Positions 41,211 through 50,396 of a DNA stretch of 64,000 nucleotides are shown in pieces. The notes beneath the pieces were generated by a model. The model did not search any database. It was not told the DNA's origin and saw only the letters and a list, made by a program, of their open reading frames with translations. Position 1 is the stretch's first letter. Every line of letters begins with the position of its first letter. Made by a program: the position numbers and the translations under genes. Origin of the DNA: Natronoarchaeum philippinense (GTDB taxonomy: Archaea; Halobacteriota; Halobacteria; Halobacteriales; Natronoarchaeaceae); NCBI RefSeq assembly GCF_900215575.1, contig NZ_OBEJ01000001.1:620001-684000 (forward strand). The letters run 5' to 3'.

Positions 41211-41960
41211 CTATAGTTCGTCGTACGCTCCGAGCCGCGTGCCATCGAGCAGGTACGCCTGCCCGTCGGCCAGACCGTCCGGAAGGAACGGCGCCAGAAA
41301 GTCGTCGCCGGCGACGTTGACCCACGTTCCGCCGACGAGATCGTTGTACGCTGGAAACGCGATCAACTCGGGACCGGTCCACTCGACGCCGTCGAGTCGG
41401 TCCTCGAAACCGGCCGGGTCGAGGGGCCCCCGGAGCCAGACGCGCTCGACGCGACTGCCGCCGACCTCGTCTTCGAGGCGAACGCAGGGATGCTCGTGAC
41501 CGATACAGACCGTTTCGGCGGCGAGCACGTCGGCGTCGGGCCACGTGTGGCCGTGCGCGAAGCCGACGTTGCCGATGCGAACGCCCGCCCCGTCTGTCAC
41601 CTCGACGCCCTCGATCCACGACTCGATGTCGCCGTCGTGGTTGCCCTTGACGAGCGTGATCGGGAGCCGGTCGGGCAGCGATTCGAGGAGCACCTCGATC
41701 TCGCCGCGCTCGGCGCCGCCGGGGCCGCCGATCGAGTGCATGAAGTCGCCGAGCACGACCAGCCGGTCGGCGTCGGTCCGTTCGAGCAACTCCAGCACGC
41801 GCTCGCGGCGGTCCTCGGCGCGGCTCTCCAGATTGATGCCGCGCTCGGATCGCAGCGCAGCTTCGATGCCCGCGTGGACGTCTGCGATCACGAGCGCGCG
41901 CTCGGCGCCCAGATCGGCCGTCGCGGCCGGGGCGCCCGGAATCGGCTCGACGAGCGCCAT
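41211..41960 (-). CDS. rpe: Calcineurin-like phosphoesterase of the RPA operon
   Basis: 249 residues. The metallophosphoesterase motifs are complete: ADVHAG (D-x-H), VVLGDFMHSIG, VKGNHDGD, AHGHTWP and GHEHPCV. In haloarchaea a gene of this family follows rpa1 and rpap1 in one operon, and the order here is the same. The ATG shares one base with the upstream stop (TGATG). The enzyme probably acts on a nucleic-acid or nucleotide phosphate, but its substrate is not known. Confidence 0.87.
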   Translation of the reverse strand: MALVEPIPGAPAATADLGAERALVIADVHAGIEAALRSERGINLESRAEDRRERVLELLERTDADRLVVLGDFMHSIGGPGGAERGEIEVLLESLPDRLPITLVKGNHDGDIESWIEGVEVTDGAGVRIGNVGFAHGHTWPDADVLAAETVCIGHEHPCVRLEDEVGGSRVERVWLRGPLDPAGFEDRLDGVEWTGPELIAFPAYNDLVGGTWVNVAGDDFLAPFLPDGLADGQAYLLDGTRLGAYDEL

Positions 41961-43657
41961 CAGATCGGCTTGAGCGTGTCGTCAGTCGGCTCGTAGCAGC
42001 GTCCGCCCATCAGTGCCTCCTCGATGGCGTCCTCGACGTCGGGCTCGGTCATGCCGGTGTCGGCGATGACTTCGTCGATCAGGTCGCCGCGCTCGACGCC
42101 GTCGCCGTCGTCCATCTCGCGCATCGTCTCGACGACCACGTCGGTCAGCGACACGTCGTCCGGGATGGACGGTTCGGTGGGGCTATCGTCCTCAGCGTCG
42201 GCCCCCGAAGTCTCCGTTTCGGTCGTTTCGGCCTCGACAGCCTCCGCGCCGGCGTCGTCGTCCGTCTCCTCGGACGCGGCGTCCTCTGTGTCATCGTCGC
42301 TGACGTTTCCGTCGTCTGTGGCCGGCTCCGGCGTCTCGATGTCGGCCTCGCCGGGCTCGGCGACTTCGGTGCCGGTCGAGAACTCGGTGCCGTACTCCTC
42401 CTCGATCTCCTCGCGCTCCTCCTCGGAGAACTCGTACATATCGTCGCCGCCGACCGGCGTCTCGGCCGCCGGCTCGGCATCCGAGGTCTCAGCCTGCTCG
42501 TCGGCATCGTCACCGAGATTGCCGGGCTCGAAGTCGCCGAGTTGGCCGTCGTCGCCGGCGTCGGTCTCGTCGTCACCGGCGGCCGGTTCGGCGTCCTGTT
42601 CCTCCGCGGAGTCCGGTTCTGCTTCGGCCTCCGGTTCGCTCTCGGCGTCGGCGTCTTCCTCGATTTCGGCGTCAGCCGTCGCTTGTTCGGTAGTTGCAGT
42701 CGCCTCGGTCGTTTCCGGCGCCGTCTCGTCGACGCTGGTCTCGGCGGCGCTGGTCTCGTCAGGAACGGTCTCGGCGGCGTCGGCGTCCTGCTCTTCCGTG
42801 GATGCCGACGCGTCGTCTGCTGTCGCTGCCTCGGGGTCGGACGCCGACGCGTCCGCGGCGTCGCTGCCGGACGCCGACGCTCCCATCGCGCTCGCACCGG
42901 GAACGGCATCGGCGAGCGCCGCGAGATCGGCCGGGTCGACACTGCCATCGCCGTCGCCGGGACGCACCGACAGTTGAGAGACCTCCTCGCGCTCGTCGGC
43001 GACCACCTCGGCCGCTTCGACGGCGAGGTCCCGAACCGCAGCCAGGTACTCGGGCGTCGTCCCGTAGTGGTCGATTGCGAGGGCGACACCGCTTGCGAGG
43101 CCGGCGTCGACGCCGCCGTCACCGAGTCGTGCGGCCAGTTCGTCGCCGCGCTCGGGGTGCTCCAGCGCAGACGCCATCGTGGCGACGCGCTCGATGGTCT
43201 GCTCTGCGGTCTGGACGATCCAGCGGTCGCGCGTCTCGGCGTCGACCTCGTTGATGCTCTCGGGCCGGACCGACGTGTAGACGCGATCGGAGTCCTCGGG
43301 CTGGAAGGTTCGGGCCTTGCCGGTCACCGCGAGGAACGCCGGCGGGTCGGTGCGTTCGAGGAAGGCCATCTCGTCGGGCTGGTACTGCCCGGCGTAGACG
43401 ACGAACGCGCCCGTCGGATCGACGATCCGGGCGCGCAGCACTTCCTCGTTGACTTGCTCGATCTCGGTGAGGACGCCGACCGCGAACAGCCGGTTCACGC
43501 GAGCGCCCGTCGGCGTCACGACGTAGTTCGGGGCGCGCTCCTCGTCGCTCTCGGAGTGTTCGAGCGATGCGTCGTCGTACTCCGCGGCGAACAGTCGGTA
43601 GGCGACCTCGCGGCGGCCCGCGCCGCTCTGGTCGTCGCCGTTCTCGTTCGCGCTCAT
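41960..43657 (-). CDS. RPA-associated protein (COG3390 type)
   Basis: 565 residues. The N-terminal OB-fold (about 15-150) has VAYRLFAAEYDDASLEHSES, NRLFAVGVLTEIEQVNEEVL and RARIVDPTGAFVVYAGQYQP. A helical part runs to about residue 250. Then follow 230 residues of Asp/Glu/Ala/Thr low complexity and a C-terminal winged-helix-like domain (SLTDVVVETMREMDDGDGVE). It would bind RPA and ssDNA jointly. It overlaps rpa by four bases and rpe by one, a tight three-gene operon. The very long acidic spacer is unusual even for a halophile. Confidence 0.88.
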   Translation of the reverse strand: MSANENGDDQSGAGRREVAYRLFAAEYDDASLEHSESDEERAPNYVVTPTGARVNRLFAVGVLTEIEQVNEEVLRARIVDPTGAFVVYAGQYQPDEMAFLERTDPPAFLAVTGKARTFQPEDSDRVYTSVRPESINEVDAETRDRWIVQTAEQTIERVATMASALEHPERGDELAARLGDGGVDAGLASGVALAIDHYGTTPEYLAAVRDLAVEAAEVVADEREEVSQLSVRPGDGDGSVDPADLAALADAVPGASAMGASASGSDAADASASDPEAATADDASASTEEQDADAAETVPDETSAAETSVDETAPETTEATATTEQATADAEIEEDADAESEPEAEAEPDSAEEQDAEPAAGDDETDAGDDGQLGDFEPGNLGDDADEQAETSDAEPAAETPVGGDDMYEFSEEEREEIEEEYGTEFSTGTEVAEPGEADIETPEPATDDGNVSDDDTEDAASEETDDDAGAEAVEAETTETETSGADAEDDSPTEPSIPDDVSLTDVVVETMREMDDGDGVERGDLIDEVIADTGMTEPDVEDAIEEALMGGRCYEPTDDTLKPI

Positions 43658-44928
43658 ACGTTCACCTCGCTGAGAAGATCGGCGGCCCGATCCGCGGGCT
43701 CGTCCGCGACCTCGTCGAAGCTACTGGCGTCTAAGTTCGCGCCGTACTCGTCGACCGAGAGATGCCCGCGAACGCGGTACTCGCGGCCGACGACGCGCTC
43801 GCGGATGGAATCCGCGACCACGGTTTGGTCCATCGCCTCGCGGGCCTGATCGCGGGCGTCCTCCAGATCGCCGCCGTACACCTGCTCGGTGAGTTCGTCG
43901 CCCAGCACCGCGGTGACGGTCCCGGTACCGTCGTCGAGGATTGCTTTGACGCGCAGGTCGTCCTCGCCGTCGACCTCGCCGTGGGTCCGACACTGGCCCT
44001 TCTGGATGACCCGACCGCACTCGGGACAGCGCTGGACCAGCCCCGACCCGTCGCGGATCGAGATGACGTGGCCGACCGTCTCGACGTCGTAGACGCCGCC
44101 AGCCTCGACGGCATCCCCGATCGACAGTCGGGTGCCGCGCTCGCTGACCGCGACCGGCTCGGAGAGCGATTCGACCGTCGAGAACTCCGAGACGTTGATC
44201 GATGGGACGCCGCGGTACTCCCGGACGTAGGTGTTCTCGACGCGGACCGACGCGCCCTCCTCGATTTCGGGATGTGGGTCCCAGTCGGTAAAGGGCAGTT
44301 TGGCGGTCTCGTCGGCGAGCACGCCACTGAGAATCTCGGTCTCGCCGTCGCGGCCGTCGATCGTCCGGCGCTCGACCTCGGCGACCCGAACCTCGGCGTC
44401 GACGCCGCGGTCGCCCGTCTCGATTTCGACGAGGTCGGCCTCGCCGCCGACATCGTAGGGCACGTCGAGGGTCTCCTCCTCGAAGGCGACGCTGGTGGAC
44501 TCGCCGAGATTGAGTTCGGGACTGCCGTCCCACTCTCGAACGCCGGCGTTCCCGGCGGTGATCGTGTCGCCCGGCGAGAGGCCGAAGTCCTGCCAAGCGG
44601 TGTAGTCGATCGTCCCCGATTCGTCGGCCAGCACGCCCTCGTAGATCACCTGATCGGATCCCTGATAGCGGATCGAGCGCTTGCCGACGTTCAGCACGCG
44701 CGCGGTGACCGTGACGTTGCCGTCGGCGGTCGTGATCTCGTCGATGCTCTCTTTCGAGAGTGTGCTCCCGGAGTCGCCGCCGCCGTCGCCGTACTTCCGG
44801 CGAAGGCTCTGGACGGCCTCGTCGATCGGCACGCTGTACTCGACCAGATTCTCCAGGTCCTCTTTGACCTCCTCTTTGTCGACACCGAGGTCGGAGGCGA
44901 GCTCCTCGGCACGTTCGTCTACCGTCAT
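43654..44928 (-). CDS. rpa: Replication protein A, ssDNA-binding (RPA1-like)
   Basis: 424 residues starting MTVDERAEELASDLGVDKEE. An N-terminal helical part is followed by OB-folds: first about 70-170 (VTVTARVLNVGKRSIRYQGS), second about 180-270, and a third with a zinc-binding CPECGRVIQKGQCRTHG around 298-315. It coats single-stranded DNA in replication and repair. It is first in the rpa-rpap-rpe operon. The start is fixed by the TATA-like box 44952-44958, 27 bases upstream. Confidence 0.9.
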   Translation of the reverse strand: MTVDERAEELASDLGVDKEEVKEDLENLVEYSVPIDEAVQSLRRKYGDGGGDSGSTLSKESIDEITTADGNVTVTARVLNVGKRSIRYQGSDQVIYEGVLADESGTIDYTAWQDFGLSPGDTITAGNAGVREWDGSPELNLGESTSVAFEEETLDVPYDVGGEADLVEIETGDRGVDAEVRVAEVERRTIDGRDGETEILSGVLADETAKLPFTDWDPHPEIEEGASVRVENTYVREYRGVPSINVSEFSTVESLSEPVAVSERGTRLSIGDAVEAGGVYDVETVGHVISIRDGSGLVQRCPECGRVIQKGQCRTHGEVDGEDDLRVKAILDDGTGTVTAVLGDELTEQVYGGDLEDARDQAREAMDQTVVADSIRERVVGREYRVRGHLSVDEYGANLDASSFDEVADEPADRAADLLSEVNV

Positions 44929-44951
44929 CGTCCGTAGTTGGAGCGGCCCCA

Positions 44952-44958
44952 CTAAAAA
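44952..44958 (-). promoter_or_regulatory. TATA-like box for the RPA operon
   Basis: TTTTTAG on the minus strand, centred 27 bases before the ATG at 44928; an upstream in-frame extension would read through it. Confidence 0.6.
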
Positions 44959-45025
44959 GGATTCGCGGGCCCAGACCCCGCGACCGGAAGCGCCGTCACG
45001 GCGCGGCGTCCCGGTGACTCGTCGA

Positions 45026-45048
45026 CGGCGTCCTCGCATGGGACGCCG
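45026..45048 (-). terminator. Hairpin after the amylase gene
   Basis: CGGCGTCC (45026-45033) and GGACGCCG (45041-45048) form an 8-bp perfect stem with a 7-base loop, ten bases past the amylase stop and before the RPA promoter. There is no T-run directly after it, so a 3' stabilising structure is as likely as a terminator. Confidence 0.4.
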
Positions 45049-45057
45049 CAGTCGCCG

Positions 45058-46680
45058 CTATCCGGTGTAGCCGTCCTCCCAGCCGTTGTGGGTCGGCGAG
45101 AGATCGGCGTCGGAGTGGTTGCTGCCGGACTCCCAGACATCGCCGGTGCCGTCGGTCGGACCGCGACGCGTCTTCCACTCGAACGAGCCGGGGTCGTCGA
45201 TCGTCACCTCCCAGACGCCGTTCTCGACGTAGGTCCCCTGAACGCCGCCGCCCCAGTTGGTCAGCTCGTCCGTGCTGCCCGTGAAGAACACCGACTCGCC
45301 GTACTCGGTCGGGGCCTGAATCTGGAGCGTGATCTGATTGGTGCCGCTTCCGCCGCCGGTGCCTTCGGGACACTCCGTGGAGTAGACGGCGTAGCCGACC
45401 GCCGGTGCCGACACCTGCACGTAGCCGTCGCTGTTGACTTGCGTGTCCGAGGAACTGCCGGTACAGTCGGTCAGGGTCGTGCCGGACGACTGGGTCGTCT
45501 GAACCCACTCGCTGCGTCGGCTGTTGCCGCGGTTGAGCACGACCAGCCCGTCCCCGCGCTCGAAGACGTACAGTTCGCTGTCGACGTACCGCGTCGTCGC
45601 CCCGCCCGAGAGGACGTTCCGGCGGAGCGACAGGAGCGTCGAGATCTCGTCGTCGCTGGCGCCGATTCGGTGGTTGTAGACGCGGGGGTACCCCTCGTAG
45701 GTGAGGATGTAGGCGTAGGCCAGTCGCTCGTACTCCGGCGGTGCGCTGTCGTGGTTGGAGACGAACGTCATCGCACTGAACGGGTCTTGGTTGACCAGTC
45801 CCGCACCCTCCAGCGCGTTCATGTCGCCACTGGAGTGGAACACGTCCTCTTTCATCGTGTAGAACAGCGCGTAGTCCGTCACGGACATTCCCGTGTCGGC
45901 GTACTGCTGGTTCATCGATGTCGATCCGTCCAGCACCTCGCCGACCTTGTAGAGGCCGAACTCGTCGGCCCACTGGTTGGCGTAGTTGCTGAAGAAGGAC
46001 TCGGGCATGTGCTTTGCCGCGTCGAAGCGGACGCCGTCGACGCCCAGATTGGCGTACTTCTGGAGGTAGTTGTACAGCTCGCCGCGGACGTACGACGAGT
46101 CCTGATCGAGATCGCGCAGGCCGACGAGCCAACAGTTCTCGACGGAGTAGGGATCGCTGTAGTCGATGTCGCACTGGGGGTGGAAATCACGATTGCTGAA
46201 CCGCGGGATGTCGTCGATCGACACCTGTCGGTCGAAGTAGTCGCCGCCGGCCGCGAGGTGGTTCATCACCGCGTCGGCGATCACGTCGAGACCCTGATTG
46301 TGGGCCTCGTCGACCATCGCCTGATACTCCGACTCCGTGCCGAACTCGCTGTCGAAGTTCGTGAAGTCGATGGGCTGGTAGCCGAGCGGAACGTCGTAGG
46401 TGAACTGATCGTTCTCCCGCTCGTATTTGTACACCCGGGAGAACTGTGCCGGTGGGACTTGTATGGCGTCGTAGCCGGCGTCGGCGACGGCGGCGAGGTT
46501 GTTCGTGATCGTACTCCAGTCGGTGTGATAGTACTGATAGACTGCGCTGTCCCCGATGTCGGCTGCCGCAGAACCGGTCAACGACGACCCCATCGCCGTG
46601 CCCGCTGCCAATGCGCCGAGTCCTTTTAGGACGCTTCGTCGGTTAACGTTGCTCCCGAGTGAATTGGGATCTTCTGTCAC
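45058..46680 (-). CDS. Secreted alpha-amylase (GH13) with CBM20
   Basis: 540 residues. The Tat signal NRRSVLKGLGALAAGTAMG (RR at 14-15) marks export of a folded protein. The GH13 regions are complete: DAVMNHLA (I), GVRFDAAKHM (II, nucleophile Asp), VGEVLDGS (III, acid/base Glu) and FVSNHDSAP (IV). The C-terminal 100 residues (ITLQIQAPTEYGESVFFTGS) are a CBM20 starch-binding domain. It hydrolyses starch or glycogen outside the cell. I prefer the GTG at 46678-46680 to the TTG two codons upstream because the TATA box is 28 bases before it. Confidence 0.93.
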   Translation of the reverse strand: MTEDPNSLGSNVNRRSVLKGLGALAAGTAMGSSLTGSAAADIGDSAVYQYYHTDWSTITNNLAAVADAGYDAIQVPPAQFSRVYKYERENDQFTYDVPLGYQPIDFTNFDSEFGTESEYQAMVDEAHNQGLDVIADAVMNHLAAGGDYFDRQVSIDDIPRFSNRDFHPQCDIDYSDPYSVENCWLVGLRDLDQDSSYVRGELYNYLQKYANLGVDGVRFDAAKHMPESFFSNYANQWADEFGLYKVGEVLDGSTSMNQQYADTGMSVTDYALFYTMKEDVFHSSGDMNALEGAGLVNQDPFSAMTFVSNHDSAPPEYERLAYAYILTYEGYPRVYNHRIGASDDEISTLLSLRRNVLSGGATTRYVDSELYVFERGDGLVVLNRGNSRRSEWVQTTQSSGTTLTDCTGSSSDTQVNSDGYVQVSAPAVGYAVYSTECPEGTGGGSGTNQITLQIQAPTEYGESVFFTGSTDELTNWGGGVQGTYVENGVWEVTIDDPGSFEWKTRRGPTDGTGDVWESGSNHSDADLSPTHNGWEDGYTG

Positions 46681-46976
46681 GGCCAAATTTCAGAAGTACC
46701 TCATAATAAATACCGTGGGTAATTGTTAATGAAGTATAGAATAACGAGCAAATATTCATGCGAATAACAAAGTCAACTGTGATGAAATTATACGTAACAC
46801 CTCAATGCAGAATCGCGTGACGCCGTGCCGTCCGGGAGAACCAATTTTCGCTGATGACACGATGCGCGTCGATCGCTCCGTTTCGACGCCCGATCGGGAG
46901 CGTCGAGATCGCGGAGCAAATAGCGACGATCGAGGGGGGCAACGGTCCGGCGCGCGCTCAGAGAGCCGGCCCGTAA
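46681..46976. other. 296-base region upstream of the amylase, with an A+T-rich half
   Basis: About 46690-46800 is strikingly A+T-rich compared with the rest of the window and holds the amylase promoter (TATA 46703-46712) plus short inverted repeats such as ATTC-ATGC-GAAT (about 46756-46767). The other half (46805-46976) is ordinary G+C with no convincing gene. Confidence 0.5.
46703..46712 (-). promoter_or_regulatory. TATA box for the alpha-amylase
   Basis: TATTTATTAT on the minus strand, centred 28 bases before GTG 46680; it decides the GTG start. Confidence 0.7.
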
Positions 46977-47537
46977 TCAGTCAGTCCACTTGATCGAGCA
47001 GCCCTGCGACCGAAGCCACTCCTGATCGACCGGCTCGCCGGCCAGAATTGACTCGACGGCATCACGCACGTAGAACTCGGTCGGTTCGTCGTCGGGATTC
47101 AGTGCGTCGTCGAGACGCCCCTGATAGGCGAGGCGGAACTCGCCCTCTTCGCGGCGGAACAAGAACGGGTCTGGCGTACAGACCGCACCGTACTCGTGGG
47201 CAATGGACTGCTCCTCGTCGCGGAGGTAGGCGTCGTAGTCGATCCGGCCGTCGTCGACGAACTCCTGCATCGTCTCGAAGGAGTCGTCGGGGTAGGCCTC
47301 GGCGTCGTTGGGGTTGATGCCGACCACCGCGAGGTCGTCGTACGACGCCGCGAGATCGTTCAGGTGGTCGAACTTCGCTCGAGCGTACGGACAGTGATTG
47401 CAGGTAAACACAACCAGCAACGCCTCGGCGTCGTCGAACGAGGCCAGCGTGTGGGTTTCGCCGTCGACGCCGGGCAGTTCGAAGTCGGGCGCCGCGTCGC
47501 CGGCGTCCAGCGCCGGATCTGACTCTTTCAGGACCAT
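46977..47537 (-). CDS. Thioredoxin-family (redoxin) protein
   Basis: 186 residues starting MVLKESDPALDAGDAAPDFE. LPGVDGETHTLASFDDAEAL leads to the active site VVFTCNHCPYARAKF. A C-x2-C followed by P-Y-A is typical of AhpC/TSA-like redoxins of the type found in many haloarchaea. VCTPDPFLFRREEG carries the cis-Pro region. The protein probably reduces disulfides or peroxides in the cytosol, since no signal peptide is present. It is divergent from the acyl-CoA dehydrogenase gene. Confidence 0.85.
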   Translation of the reverse strand: MVLKESDPALDAGDAAPDFELPGVDGETHTLASFDDAEALLVVFTCNHCPYARAKFDHLNDLAASYDDLAVVGINPNDAEAYPDDSFETMQEFVDDGRIDYDAYLRDEEQSIAHEYGAVCTPDPFLFRREEGEFRLAYQGRLDDALNPDDEPTEFYVRDAVESILAGEPVDQEWLRSQGCSIKWTD

Positions 47538-47657
47538 GCGCGCCGATAGGAGAGGGAGAGAGTTGTCGGTTGCGGCTTCGGCGTCACCACCGAACGGCGC
47601 GACGCCGCGGTGCCGGCAGCCAAACAAATCGTTCGCACCGTGCTACGCGTTCCCGGA

Positions 47658-47665
47658 CATATATT
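47658..47665 (+). promoter_or_regulatory. TATA box for the acyl-CoA dehydrogenase
   Basis: CATATATT, centred 28 bases before the ATG at 47690; it rules out the upstream in-frame extension. Confidence 0.7.
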
Positions 47666-47689
47666 GGGATCGGGTCCCTGTTGCGGGGT

Positions 47690-48838
47690 ATGGAACTGCT
47701 GGACGAAAGCGTCGTGCCTGAGCACGCCCACGAGGTCAAACGCGAAGCCCGCGAGTTCGCAGAGGAACATATCGCCCCCAACGCCGAGGAGTACTTCCGG
47801 AAAGGCGAGTACCCCCACGACATCCTCGAAGCCGGACAGGAGGCGGGACTTGTCGCGCAGGATCTGGGCGAGGATCTGGGCGGACGCGGCCTCTCGCTGA
47901 CGGAGGTGCTGGCGATCGCAGAGGAGTTCTACCGCGCCGACGCCGGCATCGCCCTGACGCTCCAGCTCGCGAGCTTCGGCGCCGAGATCGTCGAGGAGTA
48001 CGGCAACGAGGCACAGCGCGAGGAGTACCTGCGCCCCGTCGCCGAAGGCGACCAGATCACCGGGCTGGCGGTCTCGGAACCAGAGACCGGCAGCGACCTC
48101 GCCGGGATGTCGACCCGCGCCGAGAAAGACGGCGACGAGTACGTCCTCAACGGCGAGAAGTACTGGATCGGCAACGGCGTCGAGGGCGACTGGCTCACCG
48201 TCTACGCCCGGACCGGCGACGACGAGGAGAACCGCTACGGCAACCACTCGATGTTCATCGTCCCGACCGACACCGAGGGGTACGAGGCCGAACACATCCC
48301 CGAGAAGATGGGCTTCCGGGCGTCGAAGCAGGCCCACATCGTCTTCGACGACTGCCGGATCCCCGAGGAGAATCTGGTCGGCGCCGAGGGCGCGGGCTTC
48401 TGGATGCTCGCGGAGTTCTTCAACCACGGCCGCGTCGTCGTCTCGGGCCACGGGCTCGGGCTGGCCGCCGCAGCGATCGAAGAAGCGTGGGACTTCACCC
48501 ACGGCCGCGAGGAGTTCGGCCGGTCGATCAGCGACTTTCAGGCCGTCCAGCACGGGCTGGCCGACATGCGACTGGAGTTCGAAAGCGCCCGCGCGCTGGC
48601 GTGGCGCGCCGCCAAGAAGGTCGAGCAGGGCGAGGATCCCGGCCTCTGGGCCGCGATGGCCAAGACCAAGACGACCGAGGTCGCCACCGACTGCGCCGAG
48701 CAGGGGATGCAGTTCCACGGCGGCCGCTCGGTGCTGACTGACCGTCGGATCGCCCGCGTGTACCGCGACGTTCGCGTCCCGGTGATCTACGAGGGCGCCA
48801 ACGAGATCCAGCGTAACCTGATCTACCGGCAGTCCTAG
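47690..48838 (+). CDS. Acyl-CoA dehydrogenase
   Basis: 382 residues. ITGLAVSEPETGSDLAGMST is the FAD-binding middle-domain motif, NGEKYWIGNG follows, and VIYEGANEIQRNLI at the C-terminus contains the catalytic Glu. It oxidises acyl-CoA to trans-2-enoyl-CoA, passing electrons to ETF, in fatty-acid or branched-chain catabolism. Chain-length preference cannot be told from sequence alone. It is monocistronic. Confidence 0.92.
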   Translation: MELLDESVVPEHAHEVKREAREFAEEHIAPNAEEYFRKGEYPHDILEAGQEAGLVAQDLGEDLGGRGLSLTEVLAIAEEFYRADAGIALTLQLASFGAEIVEEYGNEAQREEYLRPVAEGDQITGLAVSEPETGSDLAGMSTRAEKDGDEYVLNGEKYWIGNGVEGDWLTVYARTGDDEENRYGNHSMFIVPTDTEGYEAEHIPEKMGFRASKQAHIVFDDCRIPEENLVGAEGAGFWMLAEFFNHGRVVVSGHGLGLAAAAIEEAWDFTHGREEFGRSISDFQAVQHGLADMRLEFESARALAWRAAKKVEQGEDPGLWAAMAKTKTTEVATDCAEQGMQFHGGRSVLTDRRIARVYRDVRVPVIYEGANEIQRNLIYRQS

Positions 48839-48962
48839 ATCGGACTGGCCGGACGGGTCGCTGACCTGTCCGTGTATCCCAGAGTGACGTTATTGCCGAC
48901 CGCAGTCTACGTTCACACGGTGCTCACCAGACGCGGCTCTGTCCGAGCACCGGGGGAGAACT

Positions 48963-49397
48963 ATGGCACAGAGAACGACAGACGACGTAGAACAGATCGC
49001 GCGGCAGTACCCCGAGAAGATTGCGACGGAGGGGGACTTCGATCTCCACGAGGAACTGCTCGCCGAGGACTACGTGGAACACGGCCCGTTCGGGGAAGAT
49101 ATCAGGGGTCAGGAGGCCGACGCCAAAGCGATGCGGGAGTTTCTGAACGCCTTCGAAGGGTTCGAGGCGACCGTCGAGGACGCCGTCACGCAAGGCGATA
49201 CGGTCGCGATGCGAGTGACGCTTCGGGGGACCCACGAGGGACCGTTCCGCGGCATCGAGCCGACCGGGAACTCGATCGAAGTCCGGAACATGGTGTTCAC
49301 GCGCGTCGAAGACGGGAAGATCGCGGAGCGCTGGCTCCAGCTCGACACGCTCGGCCTGATGGAGCAACTCGGCGCCGTCGAGCCGCTAGGAGAGTGA
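48963..49397 (+). CDS. SnoaL-like ester cyclase family protein
   Basis: 144 residues in the NTF2-like fold: helices at the N-terminus, FDLHEELLAEDYVEHGPFGE, MREFLNAFEGFEATVEDAVT, TLRGTHEGPFRGIEPTGNSI, then VEDGKIAERWLQLDTLGLME. These are the typical SnoaL/ester-cyclase landmarks (D-Y-V-x-H; G-K-I-x-E-x-W). The substrate is unknown; small polyketide-like or hydroxylated compounds in bacteria, unexplored in haloarchaea. Confidence 0.8.
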   Translation: MAQRTTDDVEQIARQYPEKIATEGDFDLHEELLAEDYVEHGPFGEDIRGQEADAKAMREFLNAFEGFEATVEDAVTQGDTVAMRVTLRGTHEGPFRGIEPTGNSIEVRNMVFTRVEDGKIAERWLQLDTLGLMEQLGAVEPLGE

Positions 49398-49582
49398 CCG
49401 TCTCGCGCTGGGCCATCGGGTGTGCGACGACGGACGCCACCAAAATGCTGACGGCACGACCTGCGCCGTCGATCTATTTTGTATCCGGCGTCTGACCGGT
49501 GGTAAGCAGCGTCTAGCGCCTCGGCTGACCGCTCAGCACGCAGCCAGCCGTGTCGGAAAGAGAGGCTAAATCCGCGGTCGTT

Positions 49583-49590
49583 CGTATAAG
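49583..49590 (+). promoter_or_regulatory. TATA box for the MacB-like ABC operon
   Basis: CGTATAAG, about 37 bases before ATG 49623. It is too close to the GTG at 49605 to serve that as a start, so the ATG is preferred. Confidence 0.55.
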
Positions 49591-49622
49591 CGCAGAGGTA
49601 CAATGTGCGGCGTCGCCGTTCG

Positions 49623-50396
49623 ATGACGCGTGAGGCCGTGAAAATACTCGATAGATCGGGGAGCGGCTCGTCGACGCCGTCGGCCGAGGACGAATCGTCA
49701 CCGTTCGTCCGACTGGACAGTATCACCCACGAGTACGGCTCCAGTACCGGCCGGTTCGGGTCGGGAACCGATCGCGAGCCGACGGCGCTGCGAGACGTGT
49801 CGTTAGATGTTGAACCCGGCACGGTCGTGGGGGTGAAGGGACCGAGCGGCAGCGGTAAGTCGACGATCCTGCACGCGGTCGCCGGCCTACTGGTTCCGAC
49901 CGCAGGGACCGTCGAGGTGCTCGGGACCGACCTCACCGAGCTATCGGACGCCGAGCGCGTCCGACTGCGCCGCGAGCACGTCGGCATCGTCTTCCAGCGC
50001 TTTCACCTCCTCCCGTCGCTGTCGGCGCGTGCGAACGTCGCGCTCCCGCTGGTACAGGCCGGCGTGGGGCGGTCGAAGCGTCGGCGTCGCGCCGAGGAGC
50101 TTCTCGAAGGGGTCGGACTCGGCGATCGCACCACACACCTCCCCGGGGAACTGAGCGGCGGCGAGCGCCAGCGCGTCGCCATCGCTCGGGCGCTCGTGAC
50201 CGACCCGGACGTGATCGTCGCCGACGAGCCGACCGGCGAACTCGACACGGCGACCGGCGCCGCAGTGCTCCGCGTGCTGACCGCGCTGGGCGACGACCGG
50301 GCAGTGCTGGTCGCGTCCCACGACGACGCGACGCTCTCGATCGCCGACCGGGTCGTCGCGCTCAGGGACGGGGCGGTGGTCGACGATGGCCGATGA
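49623..50396 (+). CDS. ABC ATPase, LolD/MacB type
   Basis: 257 residues. Walker A KGPSGSGKST (72-81), Q-loop GIVFQRFHLL, signature LSGGERQRVAIARAL, Walker B VIVADEPTGELD and H-loop VASHDDATL are present. The ADEPTGELD form of Walker B marks the LolD/MacB/FtsE branch, whose permeases are mechanotransmitters, not channels. It is the first gene of a three-gene operon with two FtsX-like permeases. Start chosen at ATG 49623. Confidence 0.9.
   Translation: MTREAVKILDRSGSGSSTPSAEDESSPFVRLDSITHEYGSSTGRFGSGTDREPTALRDVSLDVEPGTVVGVKGPSGSGKSTILHAVAGLLVPTAGTVEVLGTDLTELSDAERVRLRREHVGIVFQRFHLLPSLSARANVALPLVQAGVGRSKRRRRAEELLEGVGLGDRTTHLPGELSGGERQRVAIARALVTDPDVIVADEPTGELDTATGAAVLRVLTALGDDRAVLVASHDDATLSIADRVVALRDGAVVDDGR

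Noticed and set aside
45088-46629. A 513-codon antisense frame opposite the alpha-amylase.
   Set aside because: It mirrors the amylase codon pattern and shows no motifs; the amylase has all four GH13 regions and a Tat signal.
46805-46993. A 62-codon frame upstream of the amylase.
   Set aside because: No promoter, no family resemblance, and it overlaps the end of the convergent redoxin gene.
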